Positions 27,529 through 37,118 of a DNA stretch of 64,000 nucleotides are shown here, in pieces. The position numbers were made by a program, and so were the translations under genes. The notes below the pieces were generated by a model, which saw nothing but the letters and a program-made list of their open reading frames with translations, had not been told where the DNA came from and did no database searches. The stretch spans positions 1 to 64,000 of the forward strand of contig JBILLQ010000007.1 of NCBI GenBank assembly GCA_044375975.1, written 5' to 3'. Every line of letters starts with the position of its first letter. The stretch's first letter is position 1. Source of the DNA: UBA5018 sp044375975. Its GTDB lineage: Bacteria; Cyanobacteriota; Cyanobacteriia; PCC-6307; Cyanobiaceae.

Positions 27529-27590
27529 ACAGAGATGCCTTCCCGTCCGGGGTGGCTGCAGGATGGGGCGCCTATCTTCTCGCCAGGCCC

Positions 27591-28235
27591 GTGAGCAGCG
27601 AACCGACAGCCTCGCCCCGGCCCTGGTGCCAGCGGCTGGCCGACCTGCGCTCCCAGCTGCTGCCGGTGCTGGCCTGGCTGCTGCTGGCCCTGGCGCTGCG
27701 CTGGTTGGTGGTGGAGCCGCGCTGGATTCCCTCCGATTCGATGCTGCCCACCCTGCGGCAGCAGGATCGGGTGCTGGTGGAGAAGTTGCGGGTGCGGCTG
27801 CACCGGCCGCTGCCGATCGGCACCGTGGTGGTGTTCAGGCCGCCGCCGCCGCTGCAGGCCGCCGGCTACGACCCCAAGGCAGCTCTGATCAAACGGGTGG
27901 TGGCCCGGGCCGGCGACCGGGTGGAGGTGCGCCAGGGGCTGTTGTGGCGCAATGGCGCCCCGGTGGCGAGCGATTGGGCGGCGGCGCCGATGGACTATCA
28001 ACTGCAGCCCTTCACCCTGGCGGCGGGGCAGCTGCTGGTGCTAGGCGATAACCGCAATGCCAGCCTCGACTCCCACCTCTGGGGCCCCCTGCCGGAGGAG
28101 GAGCTGATCGGCACGGCGATCTGGCGCTACTGGCCCCTGAACCGCTTTGGCCTGCTTAGCCGCCAGCTCAGCCGCAGGGAGATACGGATCTACCCCCCTT
28201 CAACCGCACCTTTGGCCGCTGAACATTTGGGGTAG
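27591..28235 (+). CDS. lepB: Signal peptidase I
   Basis: 214 residues from the GTG at 27591. One membrane helix (LLPVLAWLLLALALRWLVV), then PSDSMLPTL with nucleophile Ser50 and ALIKRVVARAGD with general base Lys101, and the box E GDNRNASLDSHLWGP. It removes signal peptides from exported proteins at the periplasmic face of the membrane. Another GTG at 27552 is in frame but would lie within the menD promoter region and adds no conserved sequence. Confidence 0.93.
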   Translation: MSSEPTASPRPWCQRLADLRSQLLPVLAWLLLALALRWLVVEPRWIPSDSMLPTLRQQDRVLVEKLRVRLHRPLPIGTVVVFRPPPPLQAAGYDPKAALIKRVVARAGDRVEVRQGLLWRNGAPVASDWAAAPMDYQLQPFTLAAGQLLVLGDNRNASLDSHLWGPLPEEELIGTAIWRYWPLNRFGLLSRQLSRREIRIYPPSTAPLAAEHLG

Positions 28236-28266
28236 GGTGCAGTCCGTGACCTAGCGCACACCGGAC

Positions 28267-28623
28267 ATGTTCAACCCGGAGTTCCTGACTAGCGACAACG
28301 AAGCCATAGGCGGCAACCCCCTGATCCAGTACCTCCAGGATCAGTCTCCGGATGTGTTGCAGCGGGTGGCTCGTTCAGCTAGTCATGAGATTCAAGACAT
28401 CATTCGCCACAACGTGCAGGGCTTGCTCGGCATGCTGCCCGCGGAGCAGTTTGATGTGAAAATCCAGACCAGCCGTGAAAACCTGGCTGGCCTGCTTGGT
28501 TCAGCGATGATGACCGGTTACTTCCTGCGCCAGATGGAACAGCGCATGGAGCTGGAAACCAGCTTGATCGGCAGCTGCAGCCTGGCCGATCGTGATGCTG
28601 ATCCGGGCGAATTACGGCTCTGA
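28267..28623 (+). CDS. DUF760 family protein
   Basis: 118 residues. The family core is clear: NPLIQYLQDQSPDVLQRVARSAS, IIRHNVQGLLGMLPAEQFDVKIQTSRENLAGLLGSAMMTGYFLRQME. DUF760 proteins occur in cyanobacteria and plastids, are soluble and mostly helical, and have no established biochemical role. 31 bp downstream of lepB on the same strand; the two may share a transcript. Confidence 0.88.
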   Translation: MFNPEFLTSDNEAIGGNPLIQYLQDQSPDVLQRVARSASHEIQDIIRHNVQGLLGMLPAEQFDVKIQTSRENLAGLLGSAMMTGYFLRQMEQRMELETSLIGSCSLADRDADPGELRL

Positions 28624-28636
28624 GGGCGAGGGCCGC

Positions 28637-29908
28637 TCAGCTGTCGCGGTTGGGCACCACACCTAGTTTCACAAGGTTGCGATCGATGCTGGCCAGGTAG
28701 CGCCAGCTCTGCTCATCTACAGCCCAGGGTCTTTCACCCAGTTCCCTTGCCAGCTCTTGTAGATCCGCAGCTGTGCAGGGCACTGGAGCCTCGTAGTGGG
28801 CGGGCACCAATTGACGAATCTCACCCAGCTGGGAAAGCTGATGCAGCCAGTTGATCAGCAGCTGTCGGTGGCGGGGGAACACCAGCCGCTCCAACACCGG
28901 TGCCACCTGGATGGCCGGCGCGCCAGGGGGAACCAATTGGCGAAATTCACGCTGCCAATCCGGCTGCCAGTGGAAGGGATAGAGGGCGTTGGCGGCGCCG
29001 CCGGGTTGTCGGCTGGCCTTCCAGGCCTGCTTTAGCAGCTCCCCGAGGCCCAGGATAGCCAGCCTTTCGGGTCGCAGGAAGGAGGCGAACAGCACCAGCC
29101 GCCACCAGCCCTGGCGCCTCAGCTCGGGCGAATCCAACAGCGGCTGATCGGCCCGCTCGCGGGCGTGGAACAGCAGCGGCTTTGGGTCGAGGTTGAATAT
29201 GGCCGGTGGTTGCTCGCCGATGGCCACCAAGGCATCGGTCACCAGCAAACTGCCGCTGGCCCGGTGCAGGCAGGCCGCTTCAAAAAAGTTTCCCACCCCC
29301 AAATCCAGGGGGCCCAGGGCGCACCAGTCGAGCTGGTCGCCGTGGGGCAGGCCCTGCTCAAACAGCACCTTGGTGCGCTGGCGCGGGAAGCCCAGCCAGC
29401 TGGACGGCAGGGAGATTGGAAAACTCCACTGCCCCGGTGTTACCCACAGCTGGGCTTGGGGAAAGGCCCGCGCCATCGCCGGCACCGGCAACTTGTGCTC
29501 CAACCCCGAGCTGGTGGGCAGCACGATCGTGAGCACCGGGCCATGCAGTTGCTCTAGCTCGGCCAGGGCCGCGCGCACTTCGCCGGTGGGGGCCACCGGC
29601 GCGTAGAGCAGCAGCCCCTGGCGCAGCCGCAGCACCGTCATCCGAATCGGCACCGCCACGTAGAACACCCCCAGCAACTGCTCAATGCTCCACAGCTGGC
29701 CGGGGATCAATTCGCGCAGCAGGCTGCGGCGACGGCCGTAGGGATAGAGGGGCAGCAGCGGCCACCAGGGCCAGCGCTGCTGGCTGGCATCGCCAGGGAC
29801 GGGGGGCTGGGAGATGGCGGTAATCACCGCGGCTGGGTGGAGCAAACGGGGACCCATCCTCGCCGCTGGCCGACCGCTGGTGAATGCTGCCGCAGCTCGC
29901 GGGGCCAT
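28637..29908 (-). CDS. DUF4336 family protein
   Basis: 423 residues. The DUF4336 region begins around LIPGQLWSIEQLLGVFYVAVPIRMTVLRL and runs to the C-terminus. It has the outline of a metallo-beta-lactamase-like fold in which canonical metal motifs are not obvious, as is usual in this family. Found in cyanobacteria and plastids without a known activity. The first 60 residues are low in complexity; an ATG at 29857 would give a shorter N-terminus. Confidence 0.82.
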   Translation of the reverse strand: MAPRAAAAFTSGRPAARMGPRLLHPAAVITAISQPPVPGDASQQRWPWWPLLPLYPYGRRRSLLRELIPGQLWSIEQLLGVFYVAVPIRMTVLRLRQGLLLYAPVAPTGEVRAALAELEQLHGPVLTIVLPTSSGLEHKLPVPAMARAFPQAQLWVTPGQWSFPISLPSSWLGFPRQRTKVLFEQGLPHGDQLDWCALGPLDLGVGNFFEAACLHRASGSLLVTDALVAIGEQPPAIFNLDPKPLLFHARERADQPLLDSPELRRQGWWRLVLFASFLRPERLAILGLGELLKQAWKASRQPGGAANALYPFHWQPDWQREFRQLVPPGAPAIQVAPVLERLVFPRHRQLLINWLHQLSQLGEIRQLVPAHYEAPVPCTAADLQELARELGERPWAVDEQSWRYLASIDRNLVKLGVVPNRDS

Positions 29909-30197
29909 GCGCTGGCTTTCACCGCTGGCTGATGCACCAGCATCGGGCTAACGAACCGGATTTAGCGCTGAGCTGAGATTGCCAACTTCCAGGCTTCATT
30001 AAACGCTGGGCTGGTCTTCGCCCTAGCCCCCAGGGCCCGCAGCATCCGCCCTCGCCCTTGCCTTCAGCTGGTCGCATCCCATCACACTTTCCGATCGCAT
30101 CGCATCAGACCACATCAGATCACTTTCACCTAGTTAGCGTTCAGAAGGGTTAGGCGGATCCTCGCCAATGCACCCAAACCCCTAGAGCAGGCCAACC

Positions 30198-32927
30198 ATG
30201 TTGCTTCGTCTGCGCTGGCCCTCCGGCGCTAGCCCCGCTGCGGTGGTTCCAGGGGTGGGCCCCCAGGGGGAAGCGCTCCAGCTCGAATCGGCATCTGGAC
30301 AATTGCTGCGTGCGGCCCGGGAGAGTGCCGATGAACTGCTCGCCCGGTTGAACACCAGCGCCGAAGGGCTGAGCGATCTGCAGGCGGAACTCCGCCTGGC
30401 CAAGGTTGGAGCAAATCAAATTGCCCATGAACAACCTATATCCTGGGTAGTTCAGCTGCTCAAAACCTTCAGGAATTCGCTGGTGTTTCTGCTGGCGGCC
30501 CTGGCGGTTTTGTCCCTGGTCACGGGGGATATCAAAGCGGCGGTGATCATCACCGCGATGATCCTATTCAGCGTGCTTTTGCGCTTTTCCCAGGAATACC
30601 GCTCACTGGTGGCGGCGGAATCCCTGCGCCTGTTGGTGCACACCACCGCCACGGTCAAACGGCACGATGCCCGCAAGGATATAAGCGTTGCTCTGGCGGC
30701 CGACCTCGGCCTGCAGTTGAGCGCCGAGACGCCCGGGCAGCGGGAGGAACCGATCGACCGGCTCGTGCCTGGCGATCTGGTGCTGCTCGCCGCCGGCGAC
30801 ATGATCCCCGCCGCCGTGCGGGTGCTGAACGCCAAAGACCTGTTCGTAAGCCAGGCCGCCCTCACCGGTGAATCCCTGCCGGTGGAGAAACACGGCCAGC
30901 TGCCGCCCCGCCAGCTGGAGATCAAGGAGCCCCTCGAATTGGCAAACCTCTGTTTCCTGGGCACGAACGTGATCAGTGGCACCGCCACGGCTGTGGTGGT
31001 GGAAACGGGGGAGCGCACCTACCTGGGGGCCTTGGCCAAGACCCTTACCGGTGTGCGCAGCCGCACCAGCTTTGATCGGGGCATCAGCGATGTGAGCCTG
31101 CTGCTGGTGCGCTTCATGGTGGTGATGGCACCGGCTGTGTTCCTGATCAACGGCATCAGCAAGGGCAACTGGGCGGAGGCCTTTTTCTTCGCGCTGTCCG
31201 TAGCCGTTGGGCTAACTCCAGAGATGCTGCCGATGATCGTGACCGCCAACCTCTCCCGAGGCGCCATTGCGATGGCCAAGCAGAAAGTGATCGTTAAAAA
31301 TATTGATTCGATTCAAAATCTAGGTGCGATGAACATTCTCTGTACCGATAAGACCGGCACCCTAACTCAAGACCGCATCGTGCTTGAAAGATACCTCGAT
31401 TATCGCGGTAAGGAATCTGATGAGGTGCTGGAGCACGCCTATCTAAATAGCTTCCATCAGACGGGTCTCAAAAGTCTTTTGGATATAGCCGTGCTCGAAC
31501 ATGCTGAACTGCATAGTGCCCTTAAGGTGGAGAAAAACTTCGCCAAGATCGATGAGATCCCATTCGATTTTCAACGCAGACGGATGTCGGTTGTGGTTGA
31601 GGAGGAGAACCACCACCACGAGCTGATCTGCAAGGGAGCCGTGGAGGAGATTCTAATGGTATGCAGCAGCTTGAAGGATGGAGATGTTATCGAACCAATC
31701 GATGCAGCCAGTCGCCAGCAGGTGCTTAGTTTGAGTGAGGGACTGAACAGTGAAGGCCTGCGGGTGATTGCCGTGGCCTACAAGGAAGTTCCCATTCAAC
31801 ATAAGCCCTATAGCCTCGTAGATGAGTCTGAGCTGGTATTCCTAGGGTTGATCGCTTTTCTCGATCCACCAAAGGATTCAGCTAGGCAAGCGATTGGCGA
31901 CCTACACCGGGGTGGGGTGGCTGTGAAGGTGCTCACCGGGGATAACGCGGTAATCGCCCGTAAAACCTGTAAAGACGTAAACCTTGTGGTGGAGGGGGTG
32001 CTGCTGGGGCCGGAGATCGAGGCCATGGATGATCAGTTGCTGGGGGAGAAAGTGGAGTCGACGACGATCTTTGCCAAGCTCTCGCCGCTGCAGAAATCAA
32101 GGATTATCAAAATGCTGCGTAGCCGTGGCCATGTGGTGGGCTTCATGGGAGACGGCATTAATGATGCCGCCGCCCTGCGGGAGGCCGACATTGGGATTTC
32201 GGTGGATACGGCGGTGGATATCGCCAAGGAATCGGCGGATATTGTGCTGCTAGAGAAGAGTTTATTGGTGCTGAATGCCGGCGTGATGGAAGGACGCCGC
32301 ACCTTTGGTAACATTGCCAAGTACATAAAAATGGGTACCAGTTCGGCATTTGGCAACATGTTCAGCCTGTTGGGGGCCAGCATCTTTCTGCCATTTCTGC
32401 CGATGCTGCCGGTGCAGATCCTGCTGAACAATCTGCTCTACGACTTCTCTCAAACTGGCATTCCCTTTGATCATGTTGATTCAGACTATCTAGGGGTGCC
32501 GCGTAAGTGGAGGATCAAGGATATTAGAAGCTTCATGGTTTACCTCGGCCCCGTGAGCTCCCTATTCGACTATGCCACGTTCGCCCTGATGTGGTTTGTC
32601 TTCTCTGTCAATACGGTGGAGAATCAAGCCCTTTTCCAGACGGGCTGGTTTGTGGAGAGCTTGATGACCCAGACGCTGGTGGTGTACATCATTCGCACCT
32701 CCCATATTCCCTTTCTGCAGAGCAACCCAGCCCCCGTGATGGCCATGGTCACGATGGTGGTGATGGCTGCCGCCATGGCGATTCCCTATACGCCGATTGC
32801 TTCTGCCCTAGGCTTTGCCCCTCTGCCCCTGGTTTACTTCGCCTGGCTGGCGGCGATCCTGCTGGGCTATTGCCTGCTCGCCCAGCTGGTGAAGACCTGG
32901 TATGTACGACGTTTTGGTTATAGTTAA
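30198..32927 (+). CDS. mgtA: Magnesium-translocating P-type ATPase (P3B)
   Basis: 909 residues. P-type ATPase marks: TGES in the actuator domain (AALTGESLPVEK), the phosphorylated Asp384 in DKTGTLT, the KGA nucleotide-binding segment, GDGINDAAALREADIGISVD in the hinge, and ten predicted helices ending RRFGYS. The MgtA/MgtB type is indicated by the QIAHEQP N-terminal part and the helix-4 VGLTPEMLPMIV motif. It imports Mg2+. Its stop codon lies only 6 bp from the stop of the convergent CHAT gene, and the last 157 bp recur in decayed form at 39027-39183. Confidence 0.95.
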   Translation: MLLRLRWPSGASPAAVVPGVGPQGEALQLESASGQLLRAARESADELLARLNTSAEGLSDLQAELRLAKVGANQIAHEQPISWVVQLLKTFRNSLVFLLAALAVLSLVTGDIKAAVIITAMILFSVLLRFSQEYRSLVAAESLRLLVHTTATVKRHDARKDISVALAADLGLQLSAETPGQREEPIDRLVPGDLVLLAAGDMIPAAVRVLNAKDLFVSQAALTGESLPVEKHGQLPPRQLEIKEPLELANLCFLGTNVISGTATAVVVETGERTYLGALAKTLTGVRSRTSFDRGISDVSLLLVRFMVVMAPAVFLINGISKGNWAEAFFFALSVAVGLTPEMLPMIVTANLSRGAIAMAKQKVIVKNIDSIQNLGAMNILCTDKTGTLTQDRIVLERYLDYRGKESDEVLEHAYLNSFHQTGLKSLLDIAVLEHAELHSALKVEKNFAKIDEIPFDFQRRRMSVVVEEENHHHELICKGAVEEILMVCSSLKDGDVIEPIDAASRQQVLSLSEGLNSEGLRVIAVAYKEVPIQHKPYSLVDESELVFLGLIAFLDPPKDSARQAIGDLHRGGVAVKVLTGDNAVIARKTCKDVNLVVEGVLLGPEIEAMDDQLLGEKVESTTIFAKLSPLQKSRIIKMLRSRGHVVGFMGDGINDAAALREADIGISVDTAVDIAKESADIVLLEKSLLVLNAGVMEGRRTFGNIAKYIKMGTSSAFGNMFSLLGASIFLPFLPMLPVQILLNNLLYDFSQTGIPFDHVDSDYLGVPRKWRIKDIRSFMVYLGPVSSLFDYATFALMWFVFSVNTVENQALFQTGWFVESLMTQTLVVYIIRTSHIPFLQSNPAPVMAMVTMVVMAAAMAIPYTPIASALGFAPLPLVYFAWLAAILLGYCLLAQLVKTWYVRRFGYS

Positions 32928-32933
32928 ATTGAA

Positions 32934-35900
32934 TCATAATCCCGGCATTGGTGAGCCAGCACCGCTGAGCTGCCAGGCGGCCCAATATTTGTAATCTTTC
33001 CATTCCTTGCGTTGGGGATTGCTGCGGAACTCTTCCTGCACCTGCACCAGCGCCTCCTGCCTGCCCTTACCTTGCTTGAGCAGCGTGTAGTAGCGCTCCA
33101 TGAAGAAGGCGGTGGCGTCGTCATCCACCTTCCAGAGGGAGAGCAGGGTGGAGCTGGCGCCGGCCACTTTGAGGGCCCGCTGCAGCCCATACACCCCCTC
33201 GCCGCTTTGGATCGTGCCGCTGGCGGTCTCGCAGGCGGAGAGCACCACCAGTTCGGTGCCCTCCAGCTGCATTCTGGCAACTTCCTTGGCGGTGAGATAG
33301 CCGTCGTCTCCATCGGCTGTGGCGGCTGGGGCCTGGGCGGATGCGCTCTGGGCTGGCTGGGCATGGCGGTTGGCACCGGCCAGCACGATGCCGCTGTTTA
33401 GCAGTGGATCGCCCTTATGGGCCGGCGGTCCCGCGAAGGCGGCGCTCCTGGTGCCGAGGAGGCCGCTGGGCGACGGCGACCGGTTGGGCGACTGGGGACC
33501 AGAGAAGAAGCCGTGGCTGGCCACATGCAGCACCCTCGGGCCCCTGACCTGCTGCAGTGCAGGGGCGGTGGCCTGGGTACCTTCCAGCAGGGCGGCCTTG
33601 AGTTGAGCAGCGATCTGACGCCCCTCCTTCGCGGTGGCCGGCAGGGGCGCCCAAGGAGTGCCAGGAGCCCCGAAATCCGGATTGGCGATCACCAAGGCCC
33701 GATCACTTTGCGACGCAGCTGTGGAAGGCCGCTGCAGCAGATCGCGGCCGCTGGTGAGCAGGCGCAGGCGCACGGCTTCAGCCAGCCACCGCTGGCCTTG
33801 CCCTTTCCCCAGCTGCGGCGGTGTGGGCAGGGCCGCAAAGGGAATGCGGTTGAGTTCGCCATCGGGGGAAACAAACCACTGCCGGCGATCCTTGAGCTGG
33901 CTCAACAGCGCCGGTGGAAACACCTTGTCCCTCACCTGTATCCACAGCTCATGGGGTGATCGCTCGCCTGCTTCGGAGATCTCCAGGGCGTTCTGGATCA
34001 GGGGATCGATGGCAGTGGCCAGGCCGAGCTCGTGGCGCTCGATCCGGCCATCAGGGAACAGCAGCAAGGCCAGGTAGCGCGGCTTCCCCCAGCGTTTGTC
34101 AGGAGGCTGGCGGCCATCAAAGGGCCGATAACGCTGGAATTCCACCAGCACCCCATCGGCCGGCAGGGCGTGTGCCACCTCCGATGGTTCCACCAGGGGG
34201 AGCTTCAGGGCAGGCAGCAGGCGATAGAGCTGCTGCTCCAGGTCGCCGTGTTGCTGCTGGAGCGCCAGCCGCTGGGGAGTGCTCAGGTTTAGATCCGCCA
34301 GACGGCTTGTGAGGCCAGCGATCTGCTGGCGGAGCTCCTGCGGGCGGCCCGGCGCCTGGGCCAGCAGGGCCTGGCGTTGTTCGATCTCCTGCAGCAGCCC
34401 CTGCCGGTTCAGCCGGGTGAACAGGGCCAGCGAGGCGCCGTTTGCAGAACGTGAGGCATAGCCAAAAGCAGCTTCCCAGGCATTGCCTACAGCCTGAATC
34501 TGTGCCTGTCGCTGAATTTCCGGCAGCAATGGCACTTCACGCTGCAGAAACACTAATTCACCACGAATAGCACGAACTAAAAGTGTCTCAGCTTTCGTAT
34601 ATGCACCTTGATTTGTATATACTCTCGCTAGATTATTGAGGCTACTGGAGGTAGAGCGGTGATAGGGCCCTAGCACCTTCTCAAAGATCGCCAAGGAGCG
34701 CTGGTAGAGAGGCTCTGCCTTGGTGTAGGCGCCCTGGCTGTCATATAGAAATGCCAGATTATTGAGGCTAGTGGCGGTATCGGGGTGATCGGGCCCCAGC
34801 GCCTTCTCATTGATCGTGAGGGCGCGCAGATAGAGGGGCTCGGCCTTTGTGTAGGCACCCTGGCTGTAGTACAGTCCGGCTAGATTATTGAGGCTAGTGG
34901 CGGTAGAGCTGTGATTGGGCCCCAGCGCCTTCTCATTGATCGAGAAGGCGCGAAGGTAGTGGGGCTCAGCCTTAGCGTAGGCGCCCTGGCTGTAATAAAG
35001 GAACGCGAGGTTGTTAAGGATGGTGGCGGTATCGGGGTGATCGGGTCCCAGTACTTTTTCTAAGATCGCCAAGGAGCGCTGGTAGAGGGGCTCGGCCTTC
35101 GTGTAGGCACCCTGATTGTAGTATAGTGTCGACAGGTTATTTAGTTTAGTGGCGGTAGAGCGGTGATCGTGCCCCTGCACCTTCTCACTGATTGCCAAGG
35201 AGCGCTGGAAGAGGACCTCGGCTTTGTCGTAATTCCCCTGGTTTTCGTAGAAAAGTGCCAGATTATTGAGGCTAGTGGCGGTATCGGGGTGATCGTGCCC
35301 CAGCACCTTCTCTAAGATCGCCAGGGACCGCTGGAAGAGGGGCTCAGCCTTCGTATAGACACCCTGCCTGTAGTACAATGTTGCCAGGTTATTTAGGTCA
35401 GTGGCAGTAGAGCGGTGATCGGGCCCCAGCGCTTTCTCCAAGATCGCCAGGGAGCGCTGGAATAAGGACTCTGCCTTGCCGTAGGCCCCCTGGTCTGCAT
35501 AGAGGAGCCCTAGATTCTTGAGGCTAGTGGCGGTATCGGGGTGATCGTGCCCCAGCACCTTCTCTCTGATCTGCAGGGAGCGCTGGAAGAGTGGCTCGGC
35601 CTTGCTGTAGGCGCTCTGATTCCTGTACATCACTGCCAGATTAATTAGGCTTTGAGCGGTATCGGGATGATCGGGCCCCAGCACCTTCTCTGTGATTGCC
35701 AGGGCGCGAAGGTAGAGTGGCTCTGCCTTGGCGAAAGCGCTCTGGTTTTCGTACAGCCCCGCGAGGTTGTTGAGGCTTTGGGCGGTATCGGGATGATCGG
35801 GTCCCAGCACCTTCTCCCTGATCGCCAGGACGCGAACATATAGTGGTTCTGCCTTGGCGAAAGCGCTCTGATTTTCGTATAGCCCTGCGAGGTTGTTGAG

Positions 35901-37118
35901 GTTTTGGGTAGTATCGGGATGATCGGGTCCCAGCACCTTCTCTGTGATTGCTAGGGCGCGAAGGTAAAGTGGCTCCGCCTTGGCGAAAGCGCTCTGATTT
36001 TCGTATAGCCCCGCGAGGTTGTTGAGGTTTTGGGCGGTATCGGGATGATCGGGCCCTAGCACCTTCTCTGTGATTGCTAGGGCGCGAAGGTAGAGTGGCT
36101 CCGCCTTGGCGAAAGCGCTCTGGTTTTCGTATAGTCCCGCGAGGTTGTTGAGGTTTTGGGCGGTATCGGGATGATCGGGCCCCAGCACCCTCTCTGTGAT
36201 TGCTAGGGCGCGAAGGTAGAGTGGCTCCGCCTTGGCGAAAGCGCTCTGGTTTTCGTATAGTCCCGCGAGGTTGTTGAGGCTTTGAGCGGTATCGGGATGA
36301 TCGGGCCCCAGCACCTTCTCCCTGATCGCCAGGACGCGAACATATAGTGGTTCTGCCTTGGCGAAAGCGCTCTGGTTTTCGTACAGCCCCGCGAGGTTGT
36401 TGAGGTTAGTGGCGGTAAAGGGGTGATTGGGCCCCAGCGTTTTCTCCAAGATTGCCAGGGAGCGCTGGAAAAGCGGCTCGGCCTTGGCGTAGGCGCCCTG
36501 GTTTTCGTAGAGAAGTGCCAGATTATTGAGGCTAGTGGCGGTATCTGGGTGATCGTGTCCCAGCAACTTATCTCTGATCTTTAGGGAGCGCTGGAATAGG
36601 GGTTCGGCTTTGCCGTAGGCGCCCTGGATCCTGTAAATCACTGCCAGATTATTGAGGCTGGTGGCGGTATCTGGGTGATCGGGCCCCAGCGCCTTCTCCC
36701 TGATCGCCAGGGAGCGCTGGAAGACAGGCTCCGCCTTGGCGTAGGCGCCCTGGCTGTAATAAAGTAACCCAAGGTTATTGAGGCTAGTGGCGGTATCTGG
36801 GTGATCGGGCCCCAGCGTTCGCTCTGTCCAGGCCAGCACCTTTTCCTGCAGTGCTGCAGCTTCCTTGTAGCGGCCTTTTGCTTCAAAAGCGTTTATCTTT
36901 TTTATCCAACCCTGCACCTCCGCTGGCACCTGAGCAGCGGGCTGTGCCTGTGCCTGTGCCTGTGCCTGGGCCTGGGCCTTCAGCACCGGCTGCCGTCGTT
37001 GGCTTGCACTGGCGGTGGTGGCAGCGGTCGCAGCCGATGCCCCAGGAGACCCGCTCGCCAGGAGGCCCATCAGCATAGGAGCTAACCAGCAGCACCGCTT
37101 GTTTGCTTTGGGATTCAC
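32934..37118 (-). CDS. Exported TPR-CHAT caspase-like protease
   Basis: 1394 residues. An N-terminal signal-like helix (CCWLAPMLMGLLASGSPGASA), an (AQ)n linker, then 18 kinesin-light-chain-type TPRs of 42 residues (about 75-840; consensus GPDHPDTAxSLNNLAGLYENQ), a coiled segment, and a CHAT domain (about 1050-1390). Catalytic residues are in place: His1202 in HVASHGFF and Cys1296 in LSACETASG. CHAT domains (caspase HetF associated with TPRs) are cysteine proteases of the caspase clan; TPRs usually bind the trigger or partner. Third gene of a tightly overlapping operon. No Cas7-11 or other CRISPR gene is near, so it is not a craspase. Its target is unknown. Confidence 0.92.
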   Translation of the reverse strand: MNPKANKRCCWLAPMLMGLLASGSPGASAATAATTASASQRRQPVLKAQAQAQAQAQAQPAAQVPAEVQGWIKKINAFEAKGRYKEAAALQEKVLAWTERTLGPDHPDTATSLNNLGLLYYSQGAYAKAEPVFQRSLAIREKALGPDHPDTATSLNNLAVIYRIQGAYGKAEPLFQRSLKIRDKLLGHDHPDTATSLNNLALLYENQGAYAKAEPLFQRSLAILEKTLGPNHPFTATNLNNLAGLYENQSAFAKAEPLYVRVLAIREKVLGPDHPDTAQSLNNLAGLYENQSAFAKAEPLYLRALAITERVLGPDHPDTAQNLNNLAGLYENQSAFAKAEPLYLRALAITEKVLGPDHPDTAQNLNNLAGLYENQSAFAKAEPLYLRALAITEKVLGPDHPDTTQNLNNLAGLYENQSAFAKAEPLYVRVLAIREKVLGPDHPDTAQSLNNLAGLYENQSAFAKAEPLYLRALAITEKVLGPDHPDTAQSLINLAVMYRNQSAYSKAEPLFQRSLQIREKVLGHDHPDTATSLKNLGLLYADQGAYGKAESLFQRSLAILEKALGPDHRSTATDLNNLATLYYRQGVYTKAEPLFQRSLAILEKVLGHDHPDTATSLNNLALFYENQGNYDKAEVLFQRSLAISEKVQGHDHRSTATKLNNLSTLYYNQGAYTKAEPLYQRSLAILEKVLGPDHPDTATILNNLAFLYYSQGAYAKAEPHYLRAFSINEKALGPNHSSTATSLNNLAGLYYSQGAYTKAEPLYLRALTINEKALGPDHPDTATSLNNLAFLYDSQGAYTKAEPLYQRSLAIFEKVLGPYHRSTSSSLNNLARVYTNQGAYTKAETLLVRAIRGELVFLQREVPLLPEIQRQAQIQAVGNAWEAAFGYASRSANGASLALFTRLNRQGLLQEIEQRQALLAQAPGRPQELRQQIAGLTSRLADLNLSTPQRLALQQQHGDLEQQLYRLLPALKLPLVEPSEVAHALPADGVLVEFQRYRPFDGRQPPDKRWGKPRYLALLLFPDGRIERHELGLATAIDPLIQNALEISEAGERSPHELWIQVRDKVFPPALLSQLKDRRQWFVSPDGELNRIPFAALPTPPQLGKGQGQRWLAEAVRLRLLTSGRDLLQRPSTAASQSDRALVIANPDFGAPGTPWAPLPATAKEGRQIAAQLKAALLEGTQATAPALQQVRGPRVLHVASHGFFSGPQSPNRSPSPSGLLGTRSAAFAGPPAHKGDPLLNSGIVLAGANRHAQPAQSASAQAPAATADGDDGYLTAKEVARMQLEGTELVVLSACETASGTIQSGEGVYGLQRALKVAGASSTLLSLWKVDDDATAFFMERYYTLLKQGKGRQEALVQVQEEFRSNPQRKEWKDYKYWAAWQLSGAGSPMPGL
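34560..36880 (-). repeat. 126-bp TPR-coding tandem repeat array
   Basis: Eighteen units of 126 bp encode the TPRs of the CHAT protein. Units in about 35640-36400 are almost identical to one another at the DNA level, while the flanking units have diverged, a sign of recent expansion in the middle of the array. Confidence 0.85.

Noticed and set aside
34560..36880. Regular repeats considered as a CRISPR array
   Set aside because: The 126-bp units are fully coding TPRs with no unique spacers; no cas genes are present.
32934..37118. TPR-CHAT protein as the protease of a type III-E CRISPR (craspase) system
   Set aside because: No Cas7-11 fusion, CRISPR array or other cas gene nearby, and the protein has an export signal.
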